From contig NZ_JHBW01000087.1 in NCBI RefSeq assembly GCF_001273845.1, positions 558,001 to 622,000 of the forward strand: a DNA stretch of 64,000 bases. The letters are read 5' to 3'. The first letter of the stretch is position 1; the number at the start of each line of letters is the position of its first letter. Below the pieces are notes generated by a model. The model made no database searches. It saw nothing but the letters and a program-made list of their open reading frames with translations, and was not told the origin of the DNA. The position numbers and the translations under genes were made by a program. The DNA is from Leucobacter musarum subsp. musarum. Its GTDB lineage: Bacteria > Actinomycetota > Actinomycetes > Actinomycetales > Microbacteriaceae. Shown here piece by piece: positions 45,242-55,027 of the stretch.

Positions 45242-48200
45242 TCAGTCACGCGTCGGCATACATCCTCCCTCGCTCAGGTCCGGGCACTCGTGCACGAGTG
45301 GCTCGCGACGGTGACGCACGACGCGGAGCACCAGCAACGCGGCGCCGACGAGGGCGATGCCGCCGCCAGCGATCCACCAGAGGAGGGGGCCGCGAGCTTC
45401 GCCGGTCTGCGCTAGAAGCTCGGTTGGCGGGACCCCTGGTAGACGCACCTCAAAATTCTCATCACTCGCCCCGCACTCGCCACGAGCCACCACGTGCTCT
45501 CGGCCGTCGACGACCATAACCAGCGTCTCGACAAATCCGCCCAGGCCAAGGTGAGCCTGGCGAGTCTCGACCGAACGTGAAGCGAAACGACCCGGACCGG
45601 TCACTTCAACGCCTTCCGGATCACTCAGGTCTGGGATATCTGTCTCCGGGGCGCAACTCAGGTCACCGTTCGAGCTTCGTTGAAACGCCGCGAAGCGCAC
45701 GAGAAAGGTAACATCTTCGCGCTTGGGAAACGCGCCGGTGACGATCGCCGTATCGAACATCGGCTGACCGACCTCGACCGACCCCGCCGACTCGGTACGC
45801 ACCAGCGGAGTCTGCACGGTGCTGGTTTCGCCGGGCAACCCGCACTCTCCGGTGTGCAGCACCCGTTCGCCGTGTTCGTCCCGCTGCGAGAGCTCTTCGA
45901 CCCACCACACGGTGTCACCGAAGTCCGGCAGAGCCGTGATTTCGGGAGATTGCACATCGCCCGTTTCAGTGACCGCAACCGCATCCGTCGTGAACAGGAG
46001 GTTCTCGTCGGTGCAGACTGCTGCGGGAGTACCCGTCAGCGACGCCTCTCCCCGATATCCGCGAAAGACGATCTGGTGCTCGGCCCCGTCACGGGCAGCG
46101 AGCTCCCCGGTGACGGTCGCCGTGTCAGAGATGCGATCTCCCATTGCGACGGCTGCGTTTGCGTGCGTCGTGACCTCCGGTTTCGTGACGACGGTCGTCT
46201 CGGTGTCGAGACCGCACTCCCCCGTGTGGAGCGCCGTGCGTGCATCATCCTGGATCAGCCACAGCGTCTCCACCCACCAGATTGCGCCCGCCCATTCGGG
46301 CTCCGCGATCACCTCTGGTGACCGCACTTCGCCTGGCCCCGAGACAGGAACTGGGTCGGTCTCGAAGAGCAGATTCTCGGCCGTGCAGACCGCCGGGGAT
46401 TTACCAGACCGATCAGCGTCATCGTCACTCGACTCAGCCGAGCCGCTGGAGGCCCGGTATCCCGCGAACGTCATCTCCCAGCGTGCGCCTGCGTTCTCCG
46501 CGATGCCGCCCGAAACGATCGCGGTGTCGGTGATGACCGCACCGGCAGGGGACGTTTCGACCGCAAGGGTTTCGACGACCGGCATCCCAACATTCGTCGT
46601 CTCATTCTCAAGACCGCACGCTCCGCGATGCAGCACCTCGGGGCCGTCAGACGTTTCGAGACGGAGCGTTTCAACCCACCAAATACGTGTTCCCAGTTCG
46701 GGCGTCGCGACGACGCTCGGAGAGCGCACCTCGCCGACGTCGGTCACCGGCACAGCCGCCGAACGAAACACGATATTCGCGGCGGTGCAGGTTGCCTCAG
46801 CTGCCCATTCGCCGGATTCGGTCTCCGGAGCCCGGTACGCGTCGAACTGCACGGAGTATTCCGCGCCTTCCGCGAGTGCCCCTGAGACGATTGCGACGTC
46901 GTAGATTTCGTCACCGAGCACGGCATCGCTGAGCGCCTGCGTCTCGATTCCTGGTTGGTCGATTTTCGTCGTCTCGTTCGCGACTCCGCATTCGCCCTCG
47001 TGCACCAATGTTCCGGATGAGCTCACGCGTTCCACCCAGTGAATGGTTCCCGAGGATCGCACCGGAGTCTCCTCAGACCGCACCGTCCCGGCACCGGGCA
47101 CGTCGATGTTCGCAGACGTAAACACCGGCTGAGCCAGACAGCGCTGCTCGGTCGAGAGCGCCGCGAGTTCTTCAGCGCTCCAACGCTCCGGATCTTGCCG
47201 CTGCTCCATGACTGCGTCTCGCCCCTGCATCAGCACAGGGTTTCCCTCGGCATCCGTCCGAGGGATGCCATTCGCAGTGACCGCTTGCTGAGGATACGGG
47301 GTGCCGTTTGCGGCAACCCCCGTGGTCGGGGCACCAGCAGCATCCGTTGTGGGAATTGGTTCGCCCGCAGCATCTCGAAGGGGCTTCCCATCGGCATCCG
47401 CCCACCATTCGTGCCAGAGCGGCACTCCCGACTCCGGATCTTCCGCTTGCGCTTCGTAGGCCGCACCGAGTCTCGGCTTCCACGATGCATCGTATTTCAC
47501 CGCACCGACCTCCGGCTCGAGGTACGCCACAAATTCTGCTGTGGCCTCCGGCCACATGCGCAAGCGTGTTCCCGGCTGCTGCGTGACGATCAGTTCGTCG
47601 TACATGACCCCACCGACCGTTGCAGCAGCAAGCGCATGGGAGGCCGCAGTCGGCGGTGCGAGCGGCGGCGGGACATCGTGAGCAGCCTCGGCGAAGCGTC
47701 CGGTCAGGTCCGATTGTGTCGAGCTCCCGGTGGCGACCACGATGCGCTGCCCCACCCCACCTGAACTCGTAGAGGTGTTGTACACATCGAGCAGCGCATC
47801 CCAGCCGCGAGCGCCCTGGGCAACCCACGAACCCGAGGCGCGAAGTTCGCCGGCATCGGCGCTGGCGGTCACCCGTTCGGTGCCACCTCCTCGGCCTGAA
47901 ACGGCGAGTCTCGCTGCTCCGTTGCGATCAAAGGTGCCCCCGGTGACCGACACTGAAGTGGTACCTGCGGGATACGTCAATCGGAATTCGAGGCTTTCTG
48001 CCCCGCCGACCCGTGTGAGACCTAGCGTCCCGGTGACCGGCCGTGGCTTCGCCGGCGGCACGGCCGCGTCACGTGCTTCCGCATACAGTCGATCGGATGC
48101 CTGGATCAGATCTTGCCCACGAGTCGAGCTCTGCAGCACGCCGATCAGACGGTCGAGCGTGGCATTGCCCGGTTGAAAGCGCTCACGCATTCGCCAGATC

Positions 48201-48628
48201 GTCAGTTGCACTGCGGCCGCGGTCCACGCATCGCGCGTCTGGCCGTGCTGATCGATCAGGTAATTCATCTGCCGGATTCCGCTAGTTTCCATGAATGCCG
48301 GAAACCTGCCCTCTCGGCCGAGCAAATACGACAGCCTCCCGGCTTCGGAGATCACGCCCGATGGTTCCCCCATGGAGACTTCGACGCAGTACGCCCGCGT
48401 GCCGTTCGGCATCACGAAATTGCTGATCGTCACTCCCCCGGGAAACGTGACCTGCTCCCCTCGGGGCACGGCTTCTGCCACCGCAGGAGTTCCGGCAACG
48501 CCCACAGTGATCATCATCACCGTCACGAGCAGAGCGCCCAGCATCCGGGCACCGCCACTCGACCTCCGCCCTTTCCTGCGCACGAACGATCGGCGCCCCT
48601 TCCCAACGAATCGTGGGCGATGCAACAT
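45242..48628 (-). CDS. wall-anchored surface protein with thioester-domain signature
   Basis: 1128 residues. Signal peptide (basic, hydrophobic 29-50). N-terminal domain with a Cys81 (RAYCVEV) and a Gln141 (AVQLTIW), matching the Cys-Gln pair of Gram-positive thioester adhesin domains, which form a covalent bond with host or surface amines. After a proline-rich middle come about four repeats of roughly 120-135 residues marked by WWVE, LHTGECGL and DTATVTG-like segments. The C-terminus has an LAQTG sorting motif (from about residue 1072), a hydrophobic segment and RVVRHRRE, then an unusual 20-residue Cys-containing tail. ATG at 48628 has AGGAG upstream. No sortase gene is in the window. Confidence 0.85.
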   Translation of the reverse strand: MLHRPRFVGKGRRSFVRRKGRRSSGGARMLGALLVTVMMITVGVAGTPAVAEAVPRGEQVTFPGGVTISNFVMPNGTRAYCVEVSMGEPSGVISEAGRLSYLLGREGRFPAFMETSGIRQMNYLIDQHGQTRDAWTAAAVQLTIWRMRERFQPGNATLDRLIGVLQSSTRGQDLIQASDRLYAEARDAAVPPAKPRPVTGTLGLTRVGGAESLEFRLTYPAGTTSVSVTGGTFDRNGAARLAVSGRGGGTERVTASADAGELRASGSWVAQGARGWDALLDVYNTSTSSGGVGQRIVVATGSSTQSDLTGRFAEAAHDVPPPLAPPTAASHALAAATVGGVMYDELIVTQQPGTRLRMWPEATAEFVAYLEPEVGAVKYDASWKPRLGAAYEAQAEDPESGVPLWHEWWADADGKPLRDAAGEPIPTTDAAGAPTTGVAANGTPYPQQAVTANGIPRTDAEGNPVLMQGRDAVMEQRQDPERWSAEELAALSTEQRCLAQPVFTSANIDVPGAGTVRSEETPVRSSGTIHWVERVSSSGTLVHEGECGVANETTKIDQPGIETQALSDAVLGDEIYDVAIVSGALAEGAEYSVQFDAYRAPETESGEWAAEATCTAANIVFRSAAVPVTDVGEVRSPSVVATPELGTRIWWVETLRLETSDGPEVLHRGACGLENETTNVGMPVVETLAVETSPAGAVITDTAIVSGGIAENAGARWEMTFAGYRASSGSAESSDDDADRSGKSPAVCTAENLLFETDPVPVSGPGEVRSPEVIAEPEWAGAIWWVETLWLIQDDARTALHTGECGLDTETTVVTKPEVTTHANAAVAMGDRISDTATVTGELAARDGAEHQIVFRGYRGEASLTGTPAAVCTDENLLFTTDAVAVTETGDVQSPEITALPDFGDTVWWVEELSQRDEHGERVLHTGECGLPGETSTVQTPLVRTESAGSVEVGQPMFDTAIVTGAFPKREDVTFLVRFAAFQRSSNGDLSCAPETDIPDLSDPEGVEVTGPGRFASRSVETRQAHLGLGGFVETLVMVVDGREHVVARGECGASDENFEVRLPGVPPTELLAQTGEARGPLLWWIAGGGIALVGAALLVLRVVRHRREPLVHECPDLSEGGCMPTRD

Positions 48629-48756
48629 GTGATGCTCCTCTCGAGGCCGCGACAACACCGCACCATCCGGGCGGCGTGACGGATGGCGTGGAGCGATCTT
48701 CGCCGAGCACTCGAGCTGCGTGCAGGAGCTATCCACACCCCGACGGCACCGCATGC

Positions 48757-48785
48757 TTGCGCACCATGTGCGGGCGTGCTATCAT
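48757..48785 (+). promoter_or_regulatory. promoter of the initiator tRNA gene
   Basis: -35 TTGCGC and -10 TATCAT separated by exactly 17 bp, ending 12 bp before the tRNA 5' end. Confidence 0.75.
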
Positions 48786-48797
48786 AGATTTTTGTGC

Positions 48798-48871
48798 CGC
48801 GGGGTGGAGCAGTTCGGTAGCTCGCCGGGCTCATAACCCGGAGGTCGTAGGTTCAAATCCTGCCCCCGCAA
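48798..48871 (+). tRNA. initiator tRNA-Met (CAT)
   Basis: 74 nt cloverleaf, CCA not encoded. The anticodon loop CTCATAA gives CAU. Initiator hallmarks are visible: C1 opposite A72 is unpaired, three consecutive G-C pairs (GGG/CCC) flank the anticodon loop, and the T-loop is TTCAAAT. Followed directly by a terminator. Confidence 0.97.
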
Positions 48872-48878
48872 CGATGAG

Positions 48879-48916
48879 AAAGGCCCCTGATCTGGGATTC
48901 AGATCAGGGGCCTTTC
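48879..48916 (+). terminator. terminator of the tRNA gene
   Basis: 14-bp perfect stem AGGCCCCTGATCTG with its complement, five-base loop, flanked by AA and TTT. It starts 8 bp after the tRNA. Confidence 0.9.
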
Positions 48917-49017
48917 GCTGTTTACGAACGGATGCAGTCACTCACTCGCATTCGTTGTGCTCTCGACAGCGCCAGTGTGAGCGGACCACTTGTCGTCCGC
49001 AGATTCGACCGCGCAGA

Positions 49018-49064
49018 GACAGCTGGAGCCCCGAACGAATGCCATCGTTGGGGCTCCAGCTGTC
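49018..49064 (-). terminator. terminator after the UPF0182 gene
   Basis: 15-bp perfect stem GACAGCTGGAGCCCC with its complement, 17-base loop, 15 bp after the UPF0182 stop. Confidence 0.85.
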
Positions 49065-49078
49065 GGATCAGACGCCCG

Positions 49079-52000
49079 CTACTCCGCCGCGAGCGCGTCC
49101 TCGAGCGCCTGCTTGGCGCGCTTGTCAGCTTCGCCGTACGCGGCCCAATCGCCCGACTTCATGGCTTCATCGCGGGCAGCGAAGGCCTCCTGCAGGTCCT
49201 TCAACGACGCGTCCAATGAAGGCTTGGAATCTCCACCCGAGTTGCTGCTGCCGGTGTCACCGGTACTCGGCGTCTCAGGATCTTCCGTGGTCGGTGTGGT
49301 TCCCGTGTCACCGGCATCCGCGCCCGAGTTGCCGCCGAAGAGTGCGTCGAGCGCCTCATCGAGCGTGTCCTCGAAGGCGATCTGATCACCGAACGATACG
49401 AGCACCTTCTGCAGAATCGGGAAGCTCGTGCCCGACTTCGCTTGCACGTAGACCGGTTGCACATAGAGCAGCCCCCCGCCGACCGGCAAGGTCAGCAGAT
49501 TTCCACTGATCACTTCGCTCTCGCCCTGTCGCAGGATGTTCAGCAGGTTCGACACGTTCGAATCGGTCGTAAAGCTGTTCTGCACCTGGCCGGGGCCTGG
49601 AATCGGGTCGCCCTTCGGAAGCTGCAGGAGTTTCAGCGTTCCGTAGTCCTTCGACACTTCTCCGTCGCTCGATCCGGCATTGGAGTTGGCAGCCAGATAG
49701 CCCGTGAGGATGTCTCGCGAACCCTCGCCCGTTTGCGATGGGATGTACGTCGAGTAGATCGAGTAGTTCGGCTCCGCATCCGCGCCTGCCGCGAGCGTCA
49801 GGTAATACGGCGGCTGAGCGAATTTCTGCGCGCCGGCGGACGCACTCGATACCGGGTCATCGGGAGTGCGCCACTTGTCTTCTGCCGAGTAGAAGGCATC
49901 AGAGTCGGTGACGTGGTACTCGCCGAGCATGGCGCGCTGCACCTTGAACAAGTCGCTCGGGTAGCGCACGTGGCTGAGCAGATCACCGCTCATCTCAGAC
50001 ACGTTCTTGAGCGTGCCCGGGAAGATCTTGCCCCACGACTTCAGGATGGGATCTTCGGTATCCCAAGCGTAGAGCGAGACGGTGCCGTCATACGCGTCGA
50101 CCGTCGCCTTGACCGAGTTGCGAATGTAATTGATCGGCTTGCCGAGCGGATCGCGCTCCTTGTTGTCGGCGTCGACCGTCAACGCGTTCATGTCCGATTT
50201 CTCTGAGTACGGGTAATTGTCAGAGGTCGTGTAGCCATCGACGATCCACACGATCCGCCCATCGACCACTGAAGCGTACGGTGCCTTGTCGATCGTCAGA
50301 TACGGCGCCACCTTCTGCACGCGGTCGACCGGGTTGCGGTCGTAGAGGATCTGGGAGCCGTCAACGACAGCGCCCGAGAGGAGCACCTCCATGTCCTGGA
50401 ATTTCAGGGCGTAAATGAGCTTGGTGAAGATGTTATCGAGCACCGGACCGCCGTCGCCGGAGAACGTCGTCATGTTCTGACGCCCGCCTTCCTCGGCGAT
50501 TTCTTCACCATCGGGCGCGACCTCGGTGGTTTGCTCCTCGGTAGATTGCTCAGACTCGGCGGCATCGGGCTCAGCCGGGGTCGCGTCTTCTGCTGAGGCC
50601 TCGGCCGTGCTCTCCGCGTCAGCGGGGAAGTCAAGCTCGATTGCCTTCGACCGCTCCCCGCCGACGATGGAATACTCGGGAGAGTCCATGCCGAAGTACA
50701 CGCGAGGTTCGAACTTGCCGAGCTTGCCGCTCGTCGGGATGCCGTTTTCGAGGAACACGGGTTCACCGCCCGGCGAGCGCTGATTGCCGAATGCCGCGAC
50801 GAGCCCATACCCGTGGGTGTACACGAGCGTACGGTTGTACCAGCCGGTCTGATCCTCGATATTGATGTCGCGGATCGCGGACACGGTGTCTTCGACCTGG
50901 CCGTCAATCTCGTAGCGGTCGACGTTCAGTGACGTCGGGAACTGGTAGTACTGGCGAATCTGCTCGAGCTGGGAGAACGTCGGCGAGACGACCTCGGGGT
51001 CGATGATGCGAATGTTCGCCGTCGTCGTCGCGTCGTCGCGCAACGCACCGGACTCGGCATCTGTCGATGCGTCGTAACGCTCCACCTGCACGTCATCGAT
51101 ACCGTACGCCGTGCGCGTGGCCGCAATATTGCGTTCGATATAGTCGGCTTCGAGGCTCTTCTCGTCGGGGCCCACCTGGAACTGCTGCACACCCCAGGGG
51201 TAGCCGATGCCGAGCACGATGCTCGATGCGAGGAAGAGTGCGGTACCGATCACCGGGAGTCGCCACTTGCCGGTGAAGGCGGTGACGAGGAACAGGATCG
51301 CGACGATGATCGCAATGCCCGCGAGAATCTGCTTGCCCGGAATCACCGCGTGCACATCTTGGAAGAGCGCACCGGTGCGGATGCCGCTCGAGCCGGTCAG
51401 GGTGCGGTACTGATCGAGCCAGAGGCTCACCGCCTGCAGCAGCAGGTAGAGGGTGGCGAGCACCGCGGCTTGAATGCGCGTCGCCTTCGATACACGCACA
51501 TCGCGACCGGCGAACGCGATGCCTCCATACAGGTAGCTGGTCGCGACGCCGGCGATCAGCGCGAGCAGTGTCGCGGCTGACGCGAACGCCACAATGCCCT
51601 GCAGCATCGGCAGATTGAAGAGGTAGAAAGAGATGTCGAGGCCGAATTGTGCGTCTTTCTCGCCGGTTGCCTCACCGTTGATCCAGAGCAGCGCGCTCTG
51701 CCACTGCGTGGCGGTGCTGAACCCGCCGAACAGGCCGACGACTGCCGGGAGCGCCCACTTCACCAGACGCCTCAGCGGCTCGAAGAGCTCCTGATACCGA
51801 TCGAGTTGCGCGGTGAGGCGTGCATACACCGGACGGCGTCGATAGGCGATGTCGATCGCGAGGAACACGGGCACGGCGATGCCGAGGAACCCGATGACAA
51901 ACATGACGCCCGCCGCGACCCACTGGGTCGTGAGCACGGGCAAGTACCCCACTTGGCGATACCACATCACTTCGGCCATCACTGCGGCGACGGCGAGGAA

Positions 52001-52108
52001 GCCAAGGATGAGAGCCACCACCAGCATGATGGTGATGGCGAGCGGCGAGAGTCGGCGCTGGCTGGTCGCCTCGGCCGATCTATTCGGGTCGGTCACGTCT
52101 TCGTTCAC
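49079..52108 (-). CDS. UPF0182 family large membrane protein
   Basis: 1009 residues. Seven or so N-terminal membrane segments (about 25-330) are followed by a large extracytoplasmic region with family motifs (FSQLEQIRQYYQF, YTHGYGLVAA, PRVYFGMDSPEYSIVGG, AWDTEDPILKSW, VRYPSDLFKVQR). An acidic Ala/Glu/Asp insert sits near 505-545. The C-terminus is an Asp/Gly/Thr-rich linker and a helix. Function unknown throughout the family. GTG start with AGGAAA upstream; a strong terminator follows. Confidence 0.92.
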   Translation of the reverse strand: MNEDVTDPNRSAEATSQRRLSPLAITIMLVVALILGFLAVAAVMAEVMWYRQVGYLPVLTTQWVAAGVMFVIGFLGIAVPVFLAIDIAYRRRPVYARLTAQLDRYQELFEPLRRLVKWALPAVVGLFGGFSTATQWQSALLWINGEATGEKDAQFGLDISFYLFNLPMLQGIVAFASAATLLALIAGVATSYLYGGIAFAGRDVRVSKATRIQAAVLATLYLLLQAVSLWLDQYRTLTGSSGIRTGALFQDVHAVIPGKQILAGIAIIVAILFLVTAFTGKWRLPVIGTALFLASSIVLGIGYPWGVQQFQVGPDEKSLEADYIERNIAATRTAYGIDDVQVERYDASTDAESGALRDDATTTANIRIIDPEVVSPTFSQLEQIRQYYQFPTSLNVDRYEIDGQVEDTVSAIRDINIEDQTGWYNRTLVYTHGYGLVAAFGNQRSPGGEPVFLENGIPTSGKLGKFEPRVYFGMDSPEYSIVGGERSKAIELDFPADAESTAEASAEDATPAEPDAAESEQSTEEQTTEVAPDGEEIAEEGGRQNMTTFSGDGGPVLDNIFTKLIYALKFQDMEVLLSGAVVDGSQILYDRNPVDRVQKVAPYLTIDKAPYASVVDGRIVWIVDGYTTSDNYPYSEKSDMNALTVDADNKERDPLGKPINYIRNSVKATVDAYDGTVSLYAWDTEDPILKSWGKIFPGTLKNVSEMSGDLLSHVRYPSDLFKVQRAMLGEYHVTDSDAFYSAEDKWRTPDDPVSSASAGAQKFAQPPYYLTLAAGADAEPNYSIYSTYIPSQTGEGSRDILTGYLAANSNAGSSDGEVSKDYGTLKLLQLPKGDPIPGPGQVQNSFTTDSNVSNLLNILRQGESEVISGNLLTLPVGGGLLYVQPVYVQAKSGTSFPILQKVLVSFGDQIAFEDTLDEALDALFGGNSGADAGDTGTTPTTEDPETPSTGDTGSSNSGGDSKPSLDASLKDLQEAFAARDEAMKSGDWAAYGEADKRAKQALEDALAAE

Positions 52109-52213
52109 TTTCCTGTCCTGAGCGCACCCGAGGGGTGCCGGGCGGGGTGGATCACTTCACCCTATCGGGCGGGGCTGACAAAACCCGAGGTCAGTATCTC
52201 TGGCGACGCGCGA

Positions 52214-53347
52214 CTACTGCGCGATCGCCGTCGCCGCGTTGCAGCGCTCAAGCCCGGCGGGGGTTCCGCCGTCGGCAGCGAGCTGCACCGCGTCGATCGC
52301 CTCGGAGAGCGTGGCGACCGGTGCGACGTTCAAGCCGTCCGGAACGTGCTCGGGCACGTCGCTGCAATTGCCGATCGGCATGAGGAACAGATCGCTCTCG
52401 GCCCTCGAAGCCGCCCACATCTTCTGCTCGAGGCTCCCGATCGCACCGACCTCTCCGGTGTCGGCCATTGTTCCCGTGCCGCTCACGGTCATACCGTTCA
52501 GCAGATCACCCGGCGTCAGTCGGTCAACCATCGCGATCGCGAAGACCATTCCGGCGCTCGGCCCGCCGATGTCTTCGAGCTCGATGTCGACGGGACTGGG
52601 CAGATCGTACGAGATGGAAATGGTCGCGCCGATCAACGGTTCCGAACCCCCGCTCGGTACGGTGGGCGAGAGATCAACGGTCTGCGATTTCCCCTCGCGT
52701 TCGATGCTGATGCGCATGGTGCCGCCGGCCCCAGTATCGGCGGTGCGCTGCCGCAGCATTGCGAAATCGACGACCGCGTCGCCGTCGACCTCGGTGATGC
52801 GGTCGCCCTCGCGAAGCACGCCATCGGCGGCGCTCCCCTCCGCGACATTCGCCACGGTGAGTTCGACGCCTACTGGTTCGCCGAGCTCCCGAAATGCCGC
52901 GGCGGCTGCGGTCGCCTGCGAACTCGACATGAGCACCGTGTTCTGCGCCTGACGATCTTCCGAGGTCTCGCCGGTCGCGTAGAAGTCAGTGAGCGGCGCA
53001 ATCCGCTGGGATGGATCGAAGACCGCGGGAAGCAGGGAGAGCCAACTGCGATGCTGCTCCGGGCTCCCCAGGATCTGCACCGTAAGCAGGTTCAGCGTGC
53101 CAGTCGTCGGATACGTCTGGGCGTCGCCAAAGTTCAGTACCGGTGATGCGGAGCCATCGATCTCGACTTCGCCGAGGGTGTTCACGACCGGACCGGGACG
53201 CTCGATGGCGTAGGGAGACGGAATCGCTCCGGCGAGCAGCACCGGGATCGCGATGGCAAGAGCCACCCACAGCCGCCGGTTGCCCCGCGCAGCGCGCGTC
53301 TGACCAACCTGCGATCCGGGGTTCGCGCCCACATCCTGCTTGCCCAA
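52214..53347 (-). CDS. membrane-anchored PDZ/Lon-type protease (YlbL-like)
   Basis: 377 residues: one N-terminal membrane anchor (about 25-43), a PDZ domain (about 155-225, GSAADGVLREGDRITEVDG) and a C-terminal Lon (S16) domain. The Ser-Lys dyad is visible: Ser264 in GGPSAGMVFA and Lys309 in SLEQKMW. There is no AAA+ module, as in YlbL. TTG start at 53347 with AAGGAG upstream. Divergent from the zincin-like gene. Confidence 0.92.
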   Translation of the reverse strand: MGKQDVGANPGSQVGQTRAARGNRRLWVALAIAIPVLLAGAIPSPYAIERPGPVVNTLGEVEIDGSASPVLNFGDAQTYPTTGTLNLLTVQILGSPEQHRSWLSLLPAVFDPSQRIAPLTDFYATGETSEDRQAQNTVLMSSSQATAAAAAFRELGEPVGVELTVANVAEGSAADGVLREGDRITEVDGDAVVDFAMLRQRTADTGAGGTMRISIEREGKSQTVDLSPTVPSGGSEPLIGATISISYDLPSPVDIELEDIGGPSAGMVFAIAMVDRLTPGDLLNGMTVSGTGTMADTGEVGAIGSLEQKMWAASRAESDLFLMPIGNCSDVPEHVPDGLNVAPVATLSEAIDAVQLAADGGTPAGLERCNAATAIAQ

Positions 53348-53476
53348 CTCACTCCTTGATGCCCCGTGCTGTTCGCACTCGGCGCAATGGAAATCGCCGT
53401 GCGACGGTCAATCTAGCAGGCGCATCTGAGCACGGTGCCGTAGCGTTATTCAGGAAGCAACAACGGAGGGGCGGCC

Positions 53477-54901
53477 ATGAGCGCGAACGACCACGACGGC
53501 GTCGAACGACCGGATTCCGGAGGCGATTACGAAGAGCTGCAGCGCATTCTGCGCGACATGCTCTCGGGCACCGGGGCGACGCCTCCCAACGGGTTCGATC
53601 CCGAGCAATTCGCCAAAGCAGCCGGCATCCCCATCGATCCGCAGACGCTCCAAGGGCTCTTCAGTACCCTGCAGGGCGCCATGCAGCATCCGTCCGAAGA
53701 GATCGACTGGTCGGTCGCTCGGAAGACGGCGATCGAGGTGGCAAGCGACGGTGCCGGTGCCGGCGATCCGGCCGCTGCGCTTCGCGCTTTTCCGGTCGCA
53801 GCACTCTGGCTCGACGAGGCAACCGATCTCGGCCCCACGCCCGACGCCCAGCGCACGCTTTCCCGTATCGAGTGGGTGCAGCAGTCGATCGACACCTGGG
53901 TCGGGCTTGCCGAGCCCGTCGCCGAGTCGATCACGGCCGCTCTGGTGAACGCGCTCGAAAGCCAGATGCCCGAGGAACTCAGTGCGGCACTGCAGGGCGC
54001 GACGCCGGTGCTCCGCAGCGTGGGAGGCGCGTTGTTCGCCGTGCAGTTGGGCACGATCGTCGGTCGACTATCGGGCGAGGTGGTTTCTGCGGGCGACATC
54101 GGTATTCCGCTGCTCTCCGGCGATGGACGCGAGGGCGGCGCACTGCTGCCGGCAAACGTCGCGGCATTCGCGGAGGGGCTCGATCAGGATCCCGAGACCG
54201 TCACGCTCTATCTCGCCATTCGCGAGCTCGCCCATGCCCGGCTCTTCCGGCATTCGAAGTGGCTGCGCCTGCATCTCCTGAGCGCGATCGGCGACTATGC
54301 GCGCGGCATCCGCATCGATACCGACCGCATCGAGGAGATCGCGCGCGATATCGATCCGTCGCACCCCGAGCAGATCCAAGAGTTGATTTCGAATGGTGCC
54401 CTGATCCCTCCGAAATCTGAGTCGCAGGAGGCAGCCCACGAACGTTTGGAAACGATGCTCGCCTTGATCGAGGGATGGGTCGACGTCGTCACTGCCGATG
54501 CGGCGAAGCGCATTCCGGGGGCTGAAGCGGTCGCGGAGATGGTGCGTCGACGCCGTGCGACGGGTGGCCCGGCCGAGCACGCTTTCGCCGCCCTGGCTGG
54601 TCTCGAACTGCGGCCGAGGCGGTTGCGCGAGGCTGCGGCTCTGTGGCGACTGGTCGGCGAGCGCAGCAGCATTGCCACTCGCGACGGCCTGTGGGCGCAC
54701 CCTGACCTGCTGCCGACGTCTGTGGAACTGGATCACCCGGCGCAACTGCTCGAACGCCTCGGACTCGCGGGAGCGACTGCGGATGCCGCCGTCGATGACT
54801 TCGATGTTGCGCTGGCTCAGCTGCTCGATGGGTCGCTGCCGCCGCATGCCGGTGGCGAAGACGGGGAGGATCACCGCGACGGCGACGAGCCGCGCCACTG
54901 A
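53477..54901 (+). CDS. zincin-like protein (DUF2342/zinc-dependent metalloprotease-like family)
   Basis: 474 residues, all-helical, cytosolic. The family's metalloprotease-like helix reads IRELAHARLFRHSKWL (His253, His259). An HExxH is not present in canonical form, so activity is uncertain. The long C-terminal part includes RRRATGGPAEHAFAALAGLELRPRR, quoted here only in part. In actinobacteria this gene is a constant neighbour of the PDZ-Lon protease and uvrD2, as seen here. ATG with GGAGG upstream. Confidence 0.8.
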   Translation: MSANDHDGVERPDSGGDYEELQRILRDMLSGTGATPPNGFDPEQFAKAAGIPIDPQTLQGLFSTLQGAMQHPSEEIDWSVARKTAIEVASDGAGAGDPAAALRAFPVAALWLDEATDLGPTPDAQRTLSRIEWVQQSIDTWVGLAEPVAESITAALVNALESQMPEELSAALQGATPVLRSVGGALFAVQLGTIVGRLSGEVVSAGDIGIPLLSGDGREGGALLPANVAAFAEGLDQDPETVTLYLAIRELAHARLFRHSKWLRLHLLSAIGDYARGIRIDTDRIEEIARDIDPSHPEQIQELISNGALIPPKSESQEAAHERLETMLALIEGWVDVVTADAAKRIPGAEAVAEMVRRRRATGGPAEHAFAALAGLELRPRRLREAAALWRLVGERSSIATRDGLWAHPDLLPTSVELDHPAQLLERLGLAGATADAAVDDFDVALAQLLDGSLPPHAGGEDGEDHRDGDEPRH

Positions 54902-55015
54902 GGTTCGGCTCGTGCGGCGCATCCGTGATGCGCTCACACTCCAGCGGATGAGGGCGTAACCGCGCGTCGGGCCGCGCGACCTGTGCATAACTGAGTTTCG
55001 CGCTGTTGGAGCACC

Positions 55016-55021
55016 CACACT
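55016..55021 (+). promoter_or_regulatory. -10 element of the E1-like gene, leaderless spacing
   Basis: CACACT, six bases, then ATG 55028. No Shine-Dalgarno sequence. Confidence 0.4.
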
Positions 55022-55027
55022 GCTCAT

